Made by a program: the position numbers and the translations under genes. 64,000 nt of DNA, from NCBI GenBank assembly GCA_950097015.1, contig CATNEN010000039.1, positions 11,634,001 through 11,698,000 on the forward strand, given 5' to 3'. Source of the stretch: Macrostomum hystrix (Eukaryota; Platyhelminthes; Macrostomidae). Under the pieces are notes generated by a model. That model ran no database searches. It was not told the DNA's origin and saw only the letters and a program-made list of their open reading frames with translations. Shown one piece after another: positions 20,801 through 32,600 of the stretch. Positions within the stretch are counted from its first letter, which is position 1, and each line of letters starts with the position of its first letter.

Positions 20801-21011
20801 TCAATGATATATCAAGATTTGTATACTTGATAAAAAAAAATAAGTTTTTTTTTTATTTCATGTTGAAATCTCAGGTAAGATAAGTTAATTCCAGGTGAGA
20901 TTAGTAAATCACAGTTCAGAGTTTAGTAAATCAGTGTTGAACTACTGAAAAACGAAATGTTGACCCTAATAAACGAAAACTTAAGTGAAAGCTTTTTACT
21001 TTCCATTTCAG

Positions 21012-22281
21012 ATTCTGAATGCTTCAGAGCATCAACTCTCCGCCGCCGCCGCCGCAGCAGCAGCAGCAGCAGCAGCACGTGCCATCGACCTTGTCATACA
21101 GTAACTGCTCAACTGAATCAGACCGGTCTCCGATCATTGTTGCCATGGAAACGTCCGCCGCCGGGTCATTTTACGCGGACTCGGGGGTAGCCTTGGCTAC
21201 ACCATTCGGCCATTTTCCCGACTCCAGCAACCCGCTGGACTATTTCCAGATTGGCGCAGCTCCCCTGAATGTCCAGCAGGTAAGGAAATTACATTTCGTA
21301 ATAATTTAAAAGTGAAATTTTCCAAGAAAATGTTAGTACTCCCCTTAATTACTAACAATTGCAGGAGGGCTGCGGGCAATGGCACATCCATTTGTTGACA
21401 CCAGACCCGCAGCCAGAGAGGAGGCAATGCTGCCCATTTCGCTGACTCCTGAGCACACACGCACACAGATACCGTACGCAGGCACACACTCACACAGGTG
21501 TGTACATCTGCCCTGACTTTCTCATTGTCACGCAGTGTACACTCTCACTCTGCCTTGGAGGTTGACACTCAAGGGCGTAATTTGCACGACAAGCCCCCAA
21601 GCCTTCTCTCCGCGGCTGCGCCCCAATTGAATGTGGCCTCGCCGCGGAATCGAGCTCAGGACCTTCGTGCGAGAGGCAAACGCGTTAAGCGCTCTGCCAT
21701 TCACCCCATGGCAGAGCCACTCCTTAGAAGACCTTACTTCTCAACTAGGAAGACATGAAGTCTATCCTTAGAAGACCAGGAGTCTCACTGTAGAAGACAT
21801 CATACTTTTCCAGGTGTTTTAAAGGCTCGAGAAATTCTACCCCCTTGCTAAAAATAAAGGATAGAATAGCTAGTATAGTCTATCAAAAGAGTGAAGTTTT
21901 TTTCCAAGAAAAAGGCGAATTCACCTGATACCCAAATCATCCGGTCTTGGGCACGTTGCATCAACTCTAGCAGCCTTACACTGAATTCGGTGCCTCGCCG
22001 CACGTTGTGGCGATTTAGCAATTAACCATATTTTATTTCACAGCACAGACTAAAGGAGATTTGATAATTCAGTCAGCTTACTTCAAAAATAGGGCCAAAC
22101 CGAACCTACGTCACAAATCCACTGCCAGATGTACCACAGCCCAGCTACATCAGACGAGGCAGCATTGTCAACCGTTTACTCAAACAACGGCTCAAAAGCT
22201 CTGCTTCATCACCATGGCGACCTGCACCAAGAGCTGCCGGCACCGCTACCGCCACTGTACCCATTGATGAGTCTTGAACAT

Positions 22282-22347
<66 letters not shown>

Positions 22348-23519
22348 ATGCAGCATGAATTGCTATTAGTGAATCCTACTGACCAGCATACAAACTATTT
22401 TTGCCAAGAATCAGCTGCTTCTGTAGAACAATACTATTATCAGCAGCAGCAGCAGCAGCTTCACCAAGGATTTTATCCCGAACCAGCTTATGATCCACAC
22501 GGGTTATCTTACAATGCGGCCCTCCTGTGTCCAGAGTCTTATCAGCCGCATCATCAGCATCAGCAGCATCAGCATCAGCAGCAGCAGCAGAGATTATCAT
22601 ACTTTGATCCAACCACAATGGGATTTCCGGTAAATTGATTAATTACAAATTAGTTATCGATCTACCAGGCGCTTTCCAATGCCCTAATGAATGCTTAATG
22701 AAATATTTTACGCGAAACTCATTAAAGGATCCCATTTGCGGCTCGAGAACAGCTGATCTGTATGCCCACCAGCAGAACTATTATCAGCAGGTAAGTTTGA
22801 CGAGATGCACTTTAGGGATTCACCAATTTTTGGGCATGGTTCGGCAACCTTATATGGCTATTTTGCCAATGTGATAATCCAAAATATAACTGCTGGCTGC
22901 ATTGTCAGTGGAGAGATGAGATATGTGAGAGATGAGACAGGGGGAGAGATGAGACAGGGGGAGAGATGAGACAGGGGAGAGATGAGAAATGGAAGAAATG
23001 AAAAACAGGAGAGATGAGACACAGGAGAGATGAGACACAGGAGAGATGAGACACGGGAGAGATGAGACACGGGAGAGATGAGACACAGGAGAGATGAGAC
23101 ACGGGAGAGATGAGACACGGGAGAGATGAGACACAGGAGAGATGAGACACGGGAGAGATGAGATACGGGAGAGATGAGACACTGGAGACAGAATACATGG
23201 GAGAGATGAGACACGGGAGAGAGAAGACACGGGAGAGATGAGACACGGGAGAGATGAGACACTGGAGACAGAATACATGGGAGAGATGAGACACGGGAGA
23301 GATAAGACACGGGAGAGATGAGACACGGGAGAGATGAGACACTGGAGAGAGAAGACACGGGAGAGATGAGGCAGGGGAGAGTAAAGGCGTTGTTTTGCGA
23401 GATATGGGGTCCATTCATGCACTGCAAAGATGTCCTTTCTACGAAAGCTTTAAAGTACGACCTTCTGATCACCCATCAATCACAAGCAGCAGCATCTGCA
23501 ATCGTCGACTCCACTGCAA

Positions 23520-23583
<64 letters not shown>

Positions 23584-24490
23584 CACCACCGCCAGTGACG
23601 TCTCCAATACATCAGCCAGCAAAGCGTAATCATCAGAATCAGCAGCAGCAGCAGCCCTCCGTTTCGAAGCCAGTGGCCAAATCGGCTGCTAAATCGAAGC
23701 AAGCCAATGCCCAGTCCCAGCAGCCACCTGCTTCGGCGTCAACCGGGCTTCAGCATCAGCAGCAGCTGCCATCAACATCGTCAGCAAAGGCGTCGGAATC
23801 AGCCAGCCGGCAGATTTCATCGCCGACATCGGCTTCAAAGCTTCGGGGCAGCAACGGCTACGAGCGCAGGCGGCGCCTGCTAGGCGACATCAGCAGAGCT
23901 TCGGCTGAGCTGACTGCGGCCGCGTCGCTGATTCAAGTCGCTGGCAACCCAAGCAGGAAGGCCAACAGTCGGGGCAGCAAGGCCGCTTCCAGCAGCAGAG
24001 AGGACGACAATTTCAGCGACAGCAACGACGACGAAGACTTCGCCAGCGATGATATCGACTTTCGAGAGGACAACGACGATGATGACGAAGATGACGCGAA
24101 CTTGACCCCGGAGGAGAAACTGCAACGGGAGAAGGCCAGGAGACACGCCAACAATGCGAGAGAGAGGTGAGCACTCATCATCAAACCATAATTAGAGAAA
24201 AAATACTATTCTTATTCCTATGTTCCAACTCCAAGATCCCAATCTAGGAGCAGATTGATCAGATCCGAAGAATGTTTATCCCAAATATGGGAATACAGAC
24301 CAATTTACTAATAATTGGTCTCGTCAAATTTATGACCTTGAAATCCCAGAAATCTTATTCGAAACCGTGCATTATTTAAATAAAGCAAACGCGACAATAT
24401 TTAGGCTCCGAGTTAAAGACATCAACGATGCGTTCAAAGAGCTAGGAGAAATGGTTGACCTGTACAGCGGCTGCATTGAAATTAACAATT

Positions 24491-24527
<37 letters not shown>

Positions 24528-27500
24528 ACTGACAAAGCTTGCTGTACTGCAGCAGGCAGTCAATATAATTTCTTTCCTCGAGCAGCAAGTTCTAGGTTCG
24601 ATGAGTCTTTGCTCTGATGCCAGGCAATTTGTTGCAACAATCTATATTTTCCGATTGCATTGTTTTGCTGTGAATAATCAATTAGTTATTAGGTGAAAAT
24701 TAGCTCATCGTAAAGGGAGGATAATTTTGATCCATTGGTAGCTATCTCCTGCTTTTAGAAGTCTGTTAAAATTGTTTTTGACAGTCTATCAGGTTATCAG
24801 TTTAACAGTCTGTAATACTTTGATCAGAGAGTTTCCACTACCGTGTGCAGTGAAGGTGTCGGTTAACAAATCAATGACCAATAGTTTGCCTATTCAATGA
24901 AAAACTGCACGCAGGATTCGAGTCCGCGACATCAACGGCGCATTCAAAGAGCTCGGCCGCATGACGATGATGCACTTGAAGTGTGAGAAGCCTCAAACAA
25001 AACTGTGCGTACTTCAACAGGCTGTCACTGTGATAACGGCCCTCGAGCAGCAAGTCAGAGGTCTTTGTAGCCATTTGTATGAGCTAACTAATTTTTCATT
25101 TTTCGCTGATTAGTTCTGCGGTGTCGCGATGGTTGTTTTCTAAAACTTCTAATTGAAATGTTTGAATGAGTGAAATCTAATTTCATATTCGCATCAGCCA
25201 ATCACAGTTGCCCTGTAAAATATAACAGAGCCCACAATGTACACACGACATCAGCCAATCGCAGTTGCCCTGTAAAATATAACAGAGCCCACAATGTACA
25301 CACGACATCAGCCAATCGCAGTTGCCCTGTAAAATATAACAGAGCCCACAATGTACACACGACATCAGCCAATCGCGGTTGCCCTGTAAAATATAACAGA
25401 GCCCACAATGTACACACGACATCAGCCAATCGCAGTTGACCTGTAGATAGAACAGAACCAGAATGTACACACGACATAAGCCAATCACAGTTGCCATGTA
25501 AATAGCTCGTAGAACAGATCCATAATGTACACACGGGATCAGCCAGTCACAATTGCCCTGTAAAAAAGAACAAGCCACAATGTACACACGACATCAGCCA
25601 ATCACAGTTGCCCCATGAAACAACAGAGCCTGAATGTACACTTCACATCAGCCAATCATAGTAGCCCAGGCACAGAAGAGCTGAACCAATCACCAGTCAT
25701 CTTCAACGGAGTAAGATAAGCAAAGCGCAGTAATTAATTCATTCTTGCTTTTCATTTTGGTTGCAGAGCGCAACTTGAACCCTAAGGCGGCTTGTCTGAA
25801 GCGACGCGAGGAGGAGAAATCGAGCGGGGGCAGCGATCACGAGTTGCCGACAATTCGTGCTTCTTCAAGCGGTTTAGCTGGCCAAACAGCCTGCGACAGT
25901 AAGGTAAATAGGGGAGACAAAACATTATCTGTCATCCGCGCATTCTCACTGCTTATCCTATATTTAATTCCCAGCTAATGCTCGCACTAATCGCATGTGT
26001 TATTTAACATCGAAACAAGATTAACAGCATCTAGCGCTAACATTATTTCAGGACTAACTGAAGTCTGAATGCCGAAGATCTAAAAACTCCGATTCTAAAC
26101 TCGTTAATCCCGAACATACGAAAATTTAATTGCAATTTTCTCAATCTAAACCCTCATTCCTTGCTATAAACTCAAGTCCTTAATCCCAAATATAAATCCG
26201 AATACATCCCGATTCTAAAACTAAATGCTTAATCCCTACTTCGAATCTCAATTCCTAATCCCGATTCTAAATTAGAATCCCAAAATCCGTAGAATCCACT
26301 AATTAATCCTGATATTTATCCCAAATCCTTAATCAATTTTATAAATCCTTAATGTCTTTTCCGGCTAGAAATTTCAATTCTTAATCCTTTTTTGTCAATT
26401 CCGATTTCAAACACGATTTCACGATTTCAAATCAAAAGTCCCCTAAATTCAGATCCTCAGTTCAAATACTTTATGTTGATTTTATGTTCCGATTCGTCGA
26501 TGTTTTTCGTACTAAAATTGTCATTATACTTCATAGTAAGTTTATCATTTTAATTAAACATTTTTTTTCATTTTGAGTTGCTACTGAAGTGATCAACGAG
26601 TTGAAGAGACAAAAACAAACAAAAAGTGCTGAGTTTGGTAAAACATATTTTACCTAAGAGCAAAACAAAATTTATATCATTCCTTTCAGTTCTCATCTCA
26701 GATAAATTTGCGGTGACACCAAAGAAAACAATTTTCAATAGCAGTTTCTGATAATTATTTTTGCATTTTCAACGGATTTAGTTCAGATCGGTGGCCGGTT
26801 CTGCCTTGTGCTCGTTGATTCCTAGAAATTTTGTTTTAGTAAACCACCAGTTGTTTTAATGGATTGGGTTGTTTTGGTACACATTTCCTACAACTCAGAT
26901 TATTGTCACTCTAACGCTCAGATCTTTGTCACCCAAGAACTCAGATCTTTGTCTCTTTACAACGCAGATCTTTGTCACTCTACAACTCAGATATTTGTCA
27001 CTGTACAACTCAGATCTTTGTCACTCTACAACTCAGATCTTTGTCACTTTACAAGCTAGATCTTTGTCACTCTTCAACTCAGATATTTGTCACTCTATGA
27101 CTCAGATCATTGTCACATTACAAGTCAGATCTTTGTCAATCAAAATCTGATTACTTTTGTCCAAACTTAGCACGGGTACATGTGGTATGCAGAAACAGTT
27201 TTTACCCCGGAGTTAAATTGAAAGTTTGTTAAAATGCGTGAAAGCAATTCAATGTGATCGTTTGATACTCGGTCGAGTTTTGATAAAGATTTGAAGAAAA
27301 AAATTATACAACTATTATTTATATATTTGTTTGAAAAATTGAAAAAAATCATACGTTTTATTCTAGCCTAGCTAGCTGGTCCAGAGGTACAAATGCCCGG
27401 CGCTTCCAAAGATTGTGTACAGCTTTTCCAGTCTGTGGACTGGGAAGGCCGCCATACTCTACCCCAGCTAGTGGCTGATTCTGGTACCAGTTTTACAGCT

Positions 27501-27830
27501 GGTTGAATAGATCTAGGAAATTATGTGTCTTTCTCAAGGACGCGAGTAGCTTTTATTAGACTGAGAGCTTCCGAACTTTGAGTCGAGTATGCATAAAAGT
27601 TTGTGAAAAATCACATTTCAGACTATCCACTGACTGCGGCTCCGCAGCTGGCACTCCCTAGCCAACCAGGGGCCAATTTTTATTGTCCATCCGAACCGCA
27701 CCACCTGGTACCATTGCCGCCACAGCAGCAACAACAGCAGCAGCAGCAACAGCCCAATTTTCAAGACAACTGCGGTAACACAATGCCTCACCAATACCTA
27801 ATGTACTATGCTTCTAGCGATCAGTTGATT

Positions 27831-27907
<77 letters not shown>

Positions 27908-28106
27908 AGACTCAAATAACTTATCTTCAAGCGATCGAATCGATGCCACAATCTCTGCTGCCATAGGCGAGCCCTACAATTGTTCCGCACATCAACGCCC
28001 TGACATTCCCGAAGATTCAGCTATGAGTTTTAGCGCTGACGAGTTCCTGCTGCCGCATCCGCCATCATCCACAAGCCAATCCAGACCTAGAGTGAGTACA
28101 CCCTAG
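21012..28106 (+). CDS. da: Class I bHLH transcription factor (E-protein, daughterless/TCF) with alternative bHLH exons
   Basis: Coding exons are read as 21019-21279, 22129-22629 (or from 22093), 22728-22790, 23487-24166, then either 24405-24595 or 24915-25060, then 25767-25898 and 27622-28106. Phases agree throughout; the products would be 770 or 755 residues. An acidic stretch ([13 protein letters not shown]) precedes the basic region [13 protein letters not shown]. Each alternative exon supplies helix 1, loop and helix 2. The next exon starts with [18 protein letters not shown], a hallmark of E-proteins, joined as LEQQV-x-ERNLNP. Long CAG-coded Gln runs occur in most exons (at about 22282, 23522 and 27832). 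E-proteins bind CANNTG E-boxes as homodimers or with tissue-specific bHLH partners. AATAAA lies at 28156-28161. The N-terminal exons are less certain than the bHLH part; a strong acceptor at 22043 leads to a stop in this frame and may serve a different transcript. Confidence 0.85.
21355..21710 (-). mobile_element. SINE-A in an E-protein intron (antisense)
   Basis: In reverse complement this is a near full-length SINE-A. The head has a recognisable but diverged A box (around GGCAGAGCGC) and B box (AGCTCGATTCC). The body and 3' end CAGCCCTCCTGCAATT match other copies. It lies between coding exons 21019-21279 and 22129-22629, antisense to the gene. Confidence 0.85.
22910..23385. repeat. 16-bp minisatellite, same family as 16550-17365
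   Basis: It has the same unit (GAGAGATGAGACACGG) and the same rare variants in the same order (TGAGAAATGGAAGAAATGAA, then ACACAGGAGAG units, then ACTGGAGACAGAATACATGG). It lies in the E-protein intron between 22790 and 23487. Minus-strand ORFs across it are artefacts. Confidence 0.95.
24405..24595 (+). CDS. da: Alternative bHLH exon 1 of the E-protein, with polyQ loop
   Basis: The acceptor is ATATTTAG|G and the donor CTAG|GTTCGA (weak). The exon is 191 bases, entering in phase 2 and leaving in phase 1. It encodes [17 protein letters not shown] (basic end and helix 1). A loop [10 protein letters not shown] followed by about 11 Gln comes next, then [20 protein letters not shown] (helix 2). The loop is about 15 residues longer than in the second exon. 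Including both alternative exons would break the frame. Confidence 0.85.
24915..25060 (+). CDS. da: Alternative bHLH exon 2 of the E-protein, canonical loop
   Basis: The acceptor is GCACGCAG|G and the donor GTCAGAG|GTCTTT (weak). The exon is 146 bases, with the same entry and exit phases as the exon at 24405. It encodes [20 protein letters not shown], then [17 protein letters not shown] and ALEQQVR. The loop EKPQTKL matches vertebrate E-proteins closely, so this is the ancestral-looking version. Confidence 0.85.
25190..25680. repeat. 57-bp minisatellite, about 8 copies
   Basis: Units begin ATCAGCCAATCGCAGTTGCC and contain ACAGAGCCCACAATGTACAC. The first four are almost identical; later ones decay and shorten. 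Each contains a CCAAT pentamer. It lies in the E-protein intron after the second bHLH exon. Open frames across it follow from the unit being divisible by three. Confidence 0.95.
26080..26470. repeat. Degenerate short tandem repeat (AATCCCGATTCTAAA-like)
   Basis: Imperfect repeats of AATCCCGATTCTAAA and CTTAATCCC variants are scattered across about 390 bp of an E-protein intron. They look like an old, eroded minisatellite. Confidence 0.5.
26885..27140. repeat. ~23-bp minisatellite, about 11 copies
   Basis: Units read ACTCAGATCTTTGTCACTC with TACA, and variants ATATTTGTC and ATCATTGTC. It lies in the last E-protein intron. Confidence 0.9.
27365..27545 (-). mobile_element. Old diverged SINE-B copy in the last E-protein intron
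   Basis: The reverse complement shows, in order, AGAAAGACAC, CAACCAGCTGTAAAACTGG, TACCAGAATCAGC, CCAGTCCACAGACTGGAAAAG and CTGTACACAATCTT. Each corresponds to a block of the SINE-B copy at 61260-61400 (GCAAGACAC, CACCCAGCTGTTAAATGGG, TACCAGCATTAGC, CCATGGACTGAACAG, CTGTACGCAGCCTT). It is much more diverged than the other copies. Confidence 0.6.
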
Positions 28107-28690
28107 CAACAGCATAGCAACCGAGTTTCCTTATCGTTATCTGGACCTCCAAAGAAATAAAAGAAAAAAATGTTGCGATATTGTTGCACATGGTAGGTAA
28201 ACGGACAGCAGATTGTCCTACAGCTGATCGAGTATTCATTTTATAAATTATAAATGCAAAAAGTTACAAGCCGTGCTACAGTAAATTAACTGCTGCTTAA
28301 ATAATTTACATTGAGATAAAAAGGTAAAATTGTTTCGTTCTTTAGTTTCGTACAAGAACTTTTGTTTTTAATCGTCTTTTGAGTTAACTGGATAATTATC
28401 TTTCATGAGTTTTTGTCTCGTATATCTCGTACAAAGTCACATTTATGCACTGTCTATTGTGTGTTGACGTGAGAATGAAAACTTTTTGTTAAATCAAATA
28501 CAATTTGACTAATGCCAACAATATATATGATGCACGCATGAGAATTGCTACTGTAACTTCATTGCTGCAAGCTGTGCATTCGTCAAAGCGAAGCCGTTAA
28601 CCTAATTTGTTAGGTTCTGCCTTAATTAGCCTTTTGACTTCTGACTCATATACATAGTTACGAGTATGAACTCTGGCTGCTCACATAATA
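28107..28690. other. E-protein 3' UTR and spacer
   Basis: The 3' UTR probably ends soon after AATAAA at 28156-28161. The rest is AT-rich with no ORF or repeat that I can support. Confidence 0.4.
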
Positions 28691-28691
28691 C

Positions 28692-28815
28692 TCAGCTGCT
28701 GACATTCTCTGATCCTTCAGCTGCTGACATTCTCTGATCCTTCAGCTGCTGACATTCTCTGATCCTTCAGCTGCTGACATTCTCTGATCCTTCAGCTGCT
28801 GACATTCTCTGATGC
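28692..28815. repeat. 25-bp tandem repeat, 5 copies
   Basis: Near-perfect units of CAGCTGCTGACATTCTCTGA followed by TCCTT; the last unit diverges (GATGCTTTAG). Each unit contains one CAGCTG E-box. Confidence 0.95.
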
Positions 28816-29094
28816 TTTAGCGGACTTCACTGACACGTGTAACACCCGAGTACATTGCCAGACCGCCAGACCCCCATCCAGCTACAGGAACTTACTCCTG
28901 TACCTCCCTAATTTAAGCGGACTTACTGCCTTCAGGCGCACGTCTAAAGGCAGCCGCTGTGCCAAAAGGTCGAGAAAAAGCACAATGAAACGGACTTCCC
29001 CGACATTCTGACAATTTTGACGGATGAAAGCTCTCTTCGAAAGCTTTTGCCGATCTTCGATCCCTTCCTTTAAGCTTTGGCGGACTTTCGAAAC

Positions 29095-29862
29095 CTCCCT
29101 TATGCTTTGGTGGAGTGTCCGACACCTCCCTAATGCTTTGGCAGATTGTCGATACCTTCATTAAGCTTTGGTGGATTGTCGATACCTTCATTAAGCTTTG
29201 GTGGGATTGTCGATACCTTCATTAAGCTTTGGTGGATTGTCGATACCTTCATTAAGCTTTGGTGGATTGTCGATACCTTCCTTAAGCTTTGGTGGATTGT
29301 CGATACCTTCCTTAAGCTTTGGTGGATTGTCGATACCTCCCATAAGGTTTGGTGGATTGTCGATACCTCCCATAAGCTCTGGTGGATTGTCGATACCTCC
29401 CTTAAGCTTTGGTGGATTGTCGATACCTTTCTTAAGCTCTGGTGGATTGTCGATACCTTTCTTAAGCTTTGGTGGATTGTCGATACCTTTCTTAAGCTCT
29501 GGTGGATTGTCGATACCTTTCTTAAGCTCTGGTGGATTGTCGATACCTCCCATAAGCTCTGGTGGATTGTCGATACCTTTCTTAAGCTCTGGTGGATTGT
29601 CGATACCTTTCTTAAGCTTTGGTGGATTGTCGATACCTTTCTTAAGCTCTGGTGGATTGTCGATACCTTTCTTAAGCTTTGGTGGATTGTCGATACCTTT
29701 CTTAAGCTCTGGTGGATTGTCGATACCTCCCATAAGGTTTGGTGGATTGTCGATACCTCCCATAAGCTCTGGTGGATTGTCGATACCTTCATTAAGCTTT
29801 GGTGGAGTGTCCGATACCTTTATTAAGCTTTGGTGGAGTGTCCGATACCTCCCTTAAGTTTT
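29095..29862. repeat. 30-bp minisatellite, about 25 copies
   Basis: Units read AAGCTTTGGTGGATTGTCGA then TACCTTTCTT or TACCTCCCAT, with TTT/TCT variation after AAGC. Block order repeats (CATAAGGTTT then CATAAGCTCT occurs at both ends), suggesting block duplication. Unit length makes long ORFs on both strands (220-226 codons), which I do not regard as genes. Confidence 0.95.
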
Positions 29863-30467
29863 GGAAATACTCAAAATCTTCACAACTGTTAATGTGTTAC
29901 ATATCAATACTTTGCTTAATTTAGCTTAAAATAGGCTTATCAATTATAAACGAAAAATGTTTGACATTGTTCGTAAATTTTATTTTTAGAAAATAGCACA
30001 CTGAACGAGTCATGCGACTGAAAGGTTTAATTTATTTGTATTGCCATGTTTTTTTAGCGAAAGTATCAATTATTGCACTGCTATTTGGAAAGATTAGTTG
30101 GGATAAAAATTACAACGACAAATTGGCTAGAAAATGCTTGAAAAACAGTTTATAGATTCCTAGAAAGGAAAATAAAGACAAGGCAGTTAAAGACAACAGT
30201 TGAAGAAAACAGCTGCAATACAGTAAATAGCACCAGAATTAATAAAATACACGCAGAGAGAAATGAGTCGAGAATAGCACAGCGTGCGAGGATGCTAAAT
30301 GAAGAGATGTGCTAGACCGGAATAAATAAGTAAATAAAATAAAGCAAATGCAGCACTTATTCAACTATAATTACTCGTATAAAGTAAAGCCTTCAATCCC
30401 ACGTGCTGGAGTAATCAGATATTTTAATTAAGAGAAGAGGTGATTGGATAACCAGTCGATCGGACGC
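29863..30467. other. AT-rich spacer downstream of RRM2
   Basis: No ORF or repeat is supported. It is the presumed 3' flank of the minus-strand RRM2 gene; no exact AATAAA was found close to its stop on the minus strand. Confidence 0.35.
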
Positions 30468-31589
30468 TTAGAAGTCGGCGTCCATCTTGAACTCGCGATT
30501 GTTCTCGCCCATCACGCGGCTCATCACGCCGGCCTTCTGATATTCGCCGACTCGCTTCTCGAAGAAGTTGGTCTTGCCCTCCAGGCTGATGTTCTCCATG
30601 AAGTCGAACGGATTCTCCGAGTTGAAGGCCTTCGGGCAGTCGAGCTCGGTCAGCAGCCGGTCGGCCACGAACTCGATGTAGCGACACATCGAGGCGCAGT
30701 TCATGCCGATGAGAGACACCGGCAGGGCTTCGGTCAAGAAGCTCTGTTCGATGGCCACGGCGTCCCTGATGATCTCGGTGATGCGTTCCTGACTTGGCGG
30801 CTGACGCAGGTGGCGGAACATCAGGCAGGCGAAGTCGGTGTGGAGGCCCTCGTCGCGGCTAATGAGCTCGTTGCTGAATGTCAGACCGGGCATGAGGCCG
30901 CGCTTCTTCAGCCAGAAGATGGCGGCGAAGCTGCCGCTGAAGAAGATACCTTCAACGGCTGCGAAGGCGACAATTCGCTCGCCGAAGGTGGCTCGCCGAT
31001 GTGAGATCCAGTTGAGCGCCCAGTCGGCCTTCTGGCGCACCGGCGGCAGGGTCTCGATGGCGTTGAACAGCAGGTCGCGCTTGGCCGGATCGCGAACGTA
31101 GCTATCGATGAGCAGCGAGTACATCTCCGAGTGGATGTTCTCAATCATGATCTGGAAGCCGTAGAAACAGCGGGCCTCAGGAATCTGCACCTCCTGGGCG
31201 AAGCGTTCGACAAGGTTCTCGTTGACTATGCCATCGGAGGCGGCAAAGAAGGCCAGAACGTAGGACACGAAGTGGCGCTCGTTGTCCGTGAGCCGCTTCC
31301 AGTCCTCCAGATCCTTGCTGAGGTCAACCTCCTCGACTGTCCAGAAGCTGGCCACGGCCTTCTTGTACATCTGCCAGATGTCGTGGTACTGAATCGGCAT
31401 GATCACAAATCGGTGGGGATTTTCGCGCAGCAGAGGCTCCTCCAGCTCCTCTGGATGCTGCTGACGCTCCTTCTTGACTGGACTGTCGCCAGCAGATGAA
31501 GACAGCTTCTTCATGGGGCTTAGCAGCGGCTTTGAGGCATCGGTCGGCTGCTGGGGTGGTGGAATATTTTCGATCTCGACTGGGTCCAT
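30468..31589 (-). CDS. RRM2: Ribonucleoside-diphosphate reductase small subunit (R2), intronless
   Basis: The protein has 373 residues, normal for class Ia R2. It carries the di-iron/tyrosyl radical cofactor needed by the R1 subunit to make deoxyribonucleotides in the cytosol. Iron ligands are Asp119 (AASDG), Glu150 and His153 ([10 protein letters not shown]), Glu213 (AVEGIFFSG), and Glu247 and His250 ([11 protein letters not shown]). Tyr157 is the radical tyrosine. The C-terminal FKMDADF matches the R1-docking tail. The start [10 protein letters not shown] gives the usual variable N-terminal extension; no KEN degradation motif is visible in it. No intron is present. The upstream flank is a G/A-rich minisatellite beginning about 110 bases before the ATG, so the proximal promoter is short or overlaps the repeat. 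Confidence 0.98.
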   Translation of the reverse strand: MDPVEIENIPPPQQPTDASKPLLSPMKKLSSSAGDSPVKKERQQHPEELEEPLLRENPHRFVIMPIQYHDIWQMYKKAVASFWTVEEVDLSKDLEDWKRLTDNERHFVSYVLAFFAASDGIVNENLVERFAQEVQIPEARCFYGFQIMIENIHSEMYSLLIDSYVRDPAKRDLLFNAIETLPPVRQKADWALNWISHRRATFGERIVAFAAVEGIFFSGSFAAIFWLKKRGLMPGLTFSNELISRDEGLHTDFACLMFRHLRQPPSQERITEIIRDAVAIEQSFLTEALPVSLIGMNCASMCRYIEFVADRLLTELDCPKAFNSENPFDFMENISLEGKTNFFEKRVGEYQKAGVMSRVMGENNREFKMDADF

Positions 31590-31704
31590 TGTTGACTATT
31601 TTGCTATTTAGTTTAACACGTAAACTGAAATGGAGATGCAATATATTGTTAAGTAAAATTACGTTTAGTTTAACACTACTTTATGAAATAATATGCTACC
31701 GTGT

Positions 31705-32600
31705 GAGCAGGATAGGCGAGGGTGTGGGAGGGGTAGGAGCTGAGTGTGGGAGGGGTAGGAGCTGAGTGTGAGAGGGGTAGGAGAGGGGTAGGAGCTGAGT
31801 GTGAGAGGGGTAGGAGAGGGGTAGGAGCTGAGTGTGAGAGGGGTAGGAGAGGGATAGGAGCTGAGTGTGAGAGGGGTAGGAGAGGGGTAGGAGCTGAGTG
31901 TGAGAGGGGTAGGAGCTGAAGGTGAGAGGTGGGGTAGGAGAGGGGTAGGGGCTGAGTGTGAGAGGGGTAGGAGAGGGGTAGGAGCTGAGTGTGAGAGGGG
32001 TAGGAGCTGAGGGTGAGAGGTGGGGTAGGAGAGGGGTAGGAGCTGAGGGTGAGTGGGGTAGGAGCTGAGGGTGAGTGGGGTAGGAGCTGAGGGAGAGGGG
32101 TAGGAGCTGAGAGTGAGAGGTGGGGTAGGAGAGGGTTAGGAGCTGAGGGTGAGTGGGGTAGGAGCTGAGGATGAGAGGGGTAGGAGCTGAGAGTGAGAGG
32201 TGGGGTAGGAGAGGGGTAGGAGCTGAGGGTGAGTGGGGTAGTAGCTGAGGGTGAGAGGGGTAGGAGCTGAGTGTGAGAGGGGTAGGAGCTGAGTGTGAGA
32301 GGGGTAGGAGAGGGGTAGGAGCTGAGTGTGAGAGGGGTAGGAGCTGAGTGTGAGAGGGGTAGGAGAGGGGTAGGAGCTGAGTGTGAGAGGGGTAGGAGAG
32401 GGGTAGGAGCTGAAGGTGAGAGGTGGGGTAGGAGAGGGGTAGGGGCTGAGGGTGAGAGCAGTAGGAGAGGGGTAGGAGCTGAGTGTGAGAGGGGTAGGAG
32501 CTGAGAGTGAGAGGTGGGGTAGGAGAGGGGTAGGGGCTGAGGGTGAGAGGGGGGTAGGAGAGGGTATGAGAAGGGCTGAGAGAGGGTCGAGAGGGGATGA
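31705..32600. repeat. Polypurine G-rich minisatellite upstream of RRM2
   Basis: Units of GAGGGGTAGGAGCTGAGTGT and GAGAGGGGTAGGAGAGGGGT vary in order over about 900 bp. The plus strand is almost entirely purine with regular T. Such strand bias can form triplex or G-quadruplex structures (runs of GGGG every 10-20 bases). Minus-strand ORFs rich in S, P, L and Y are repeat artefacts. Confidence 0.95.

Noticed and set aside
25190-25680. CRISPR-like regular array
   Set aside because: Units are contiguous tandem repeats without unique spacers, inside an animal intron.
29130-29857. ORFs of 190-226 codons on both strands
   Set aside because: They are products of the 30-bp array; four frames are open at once, which is expected from the period and not from selection.
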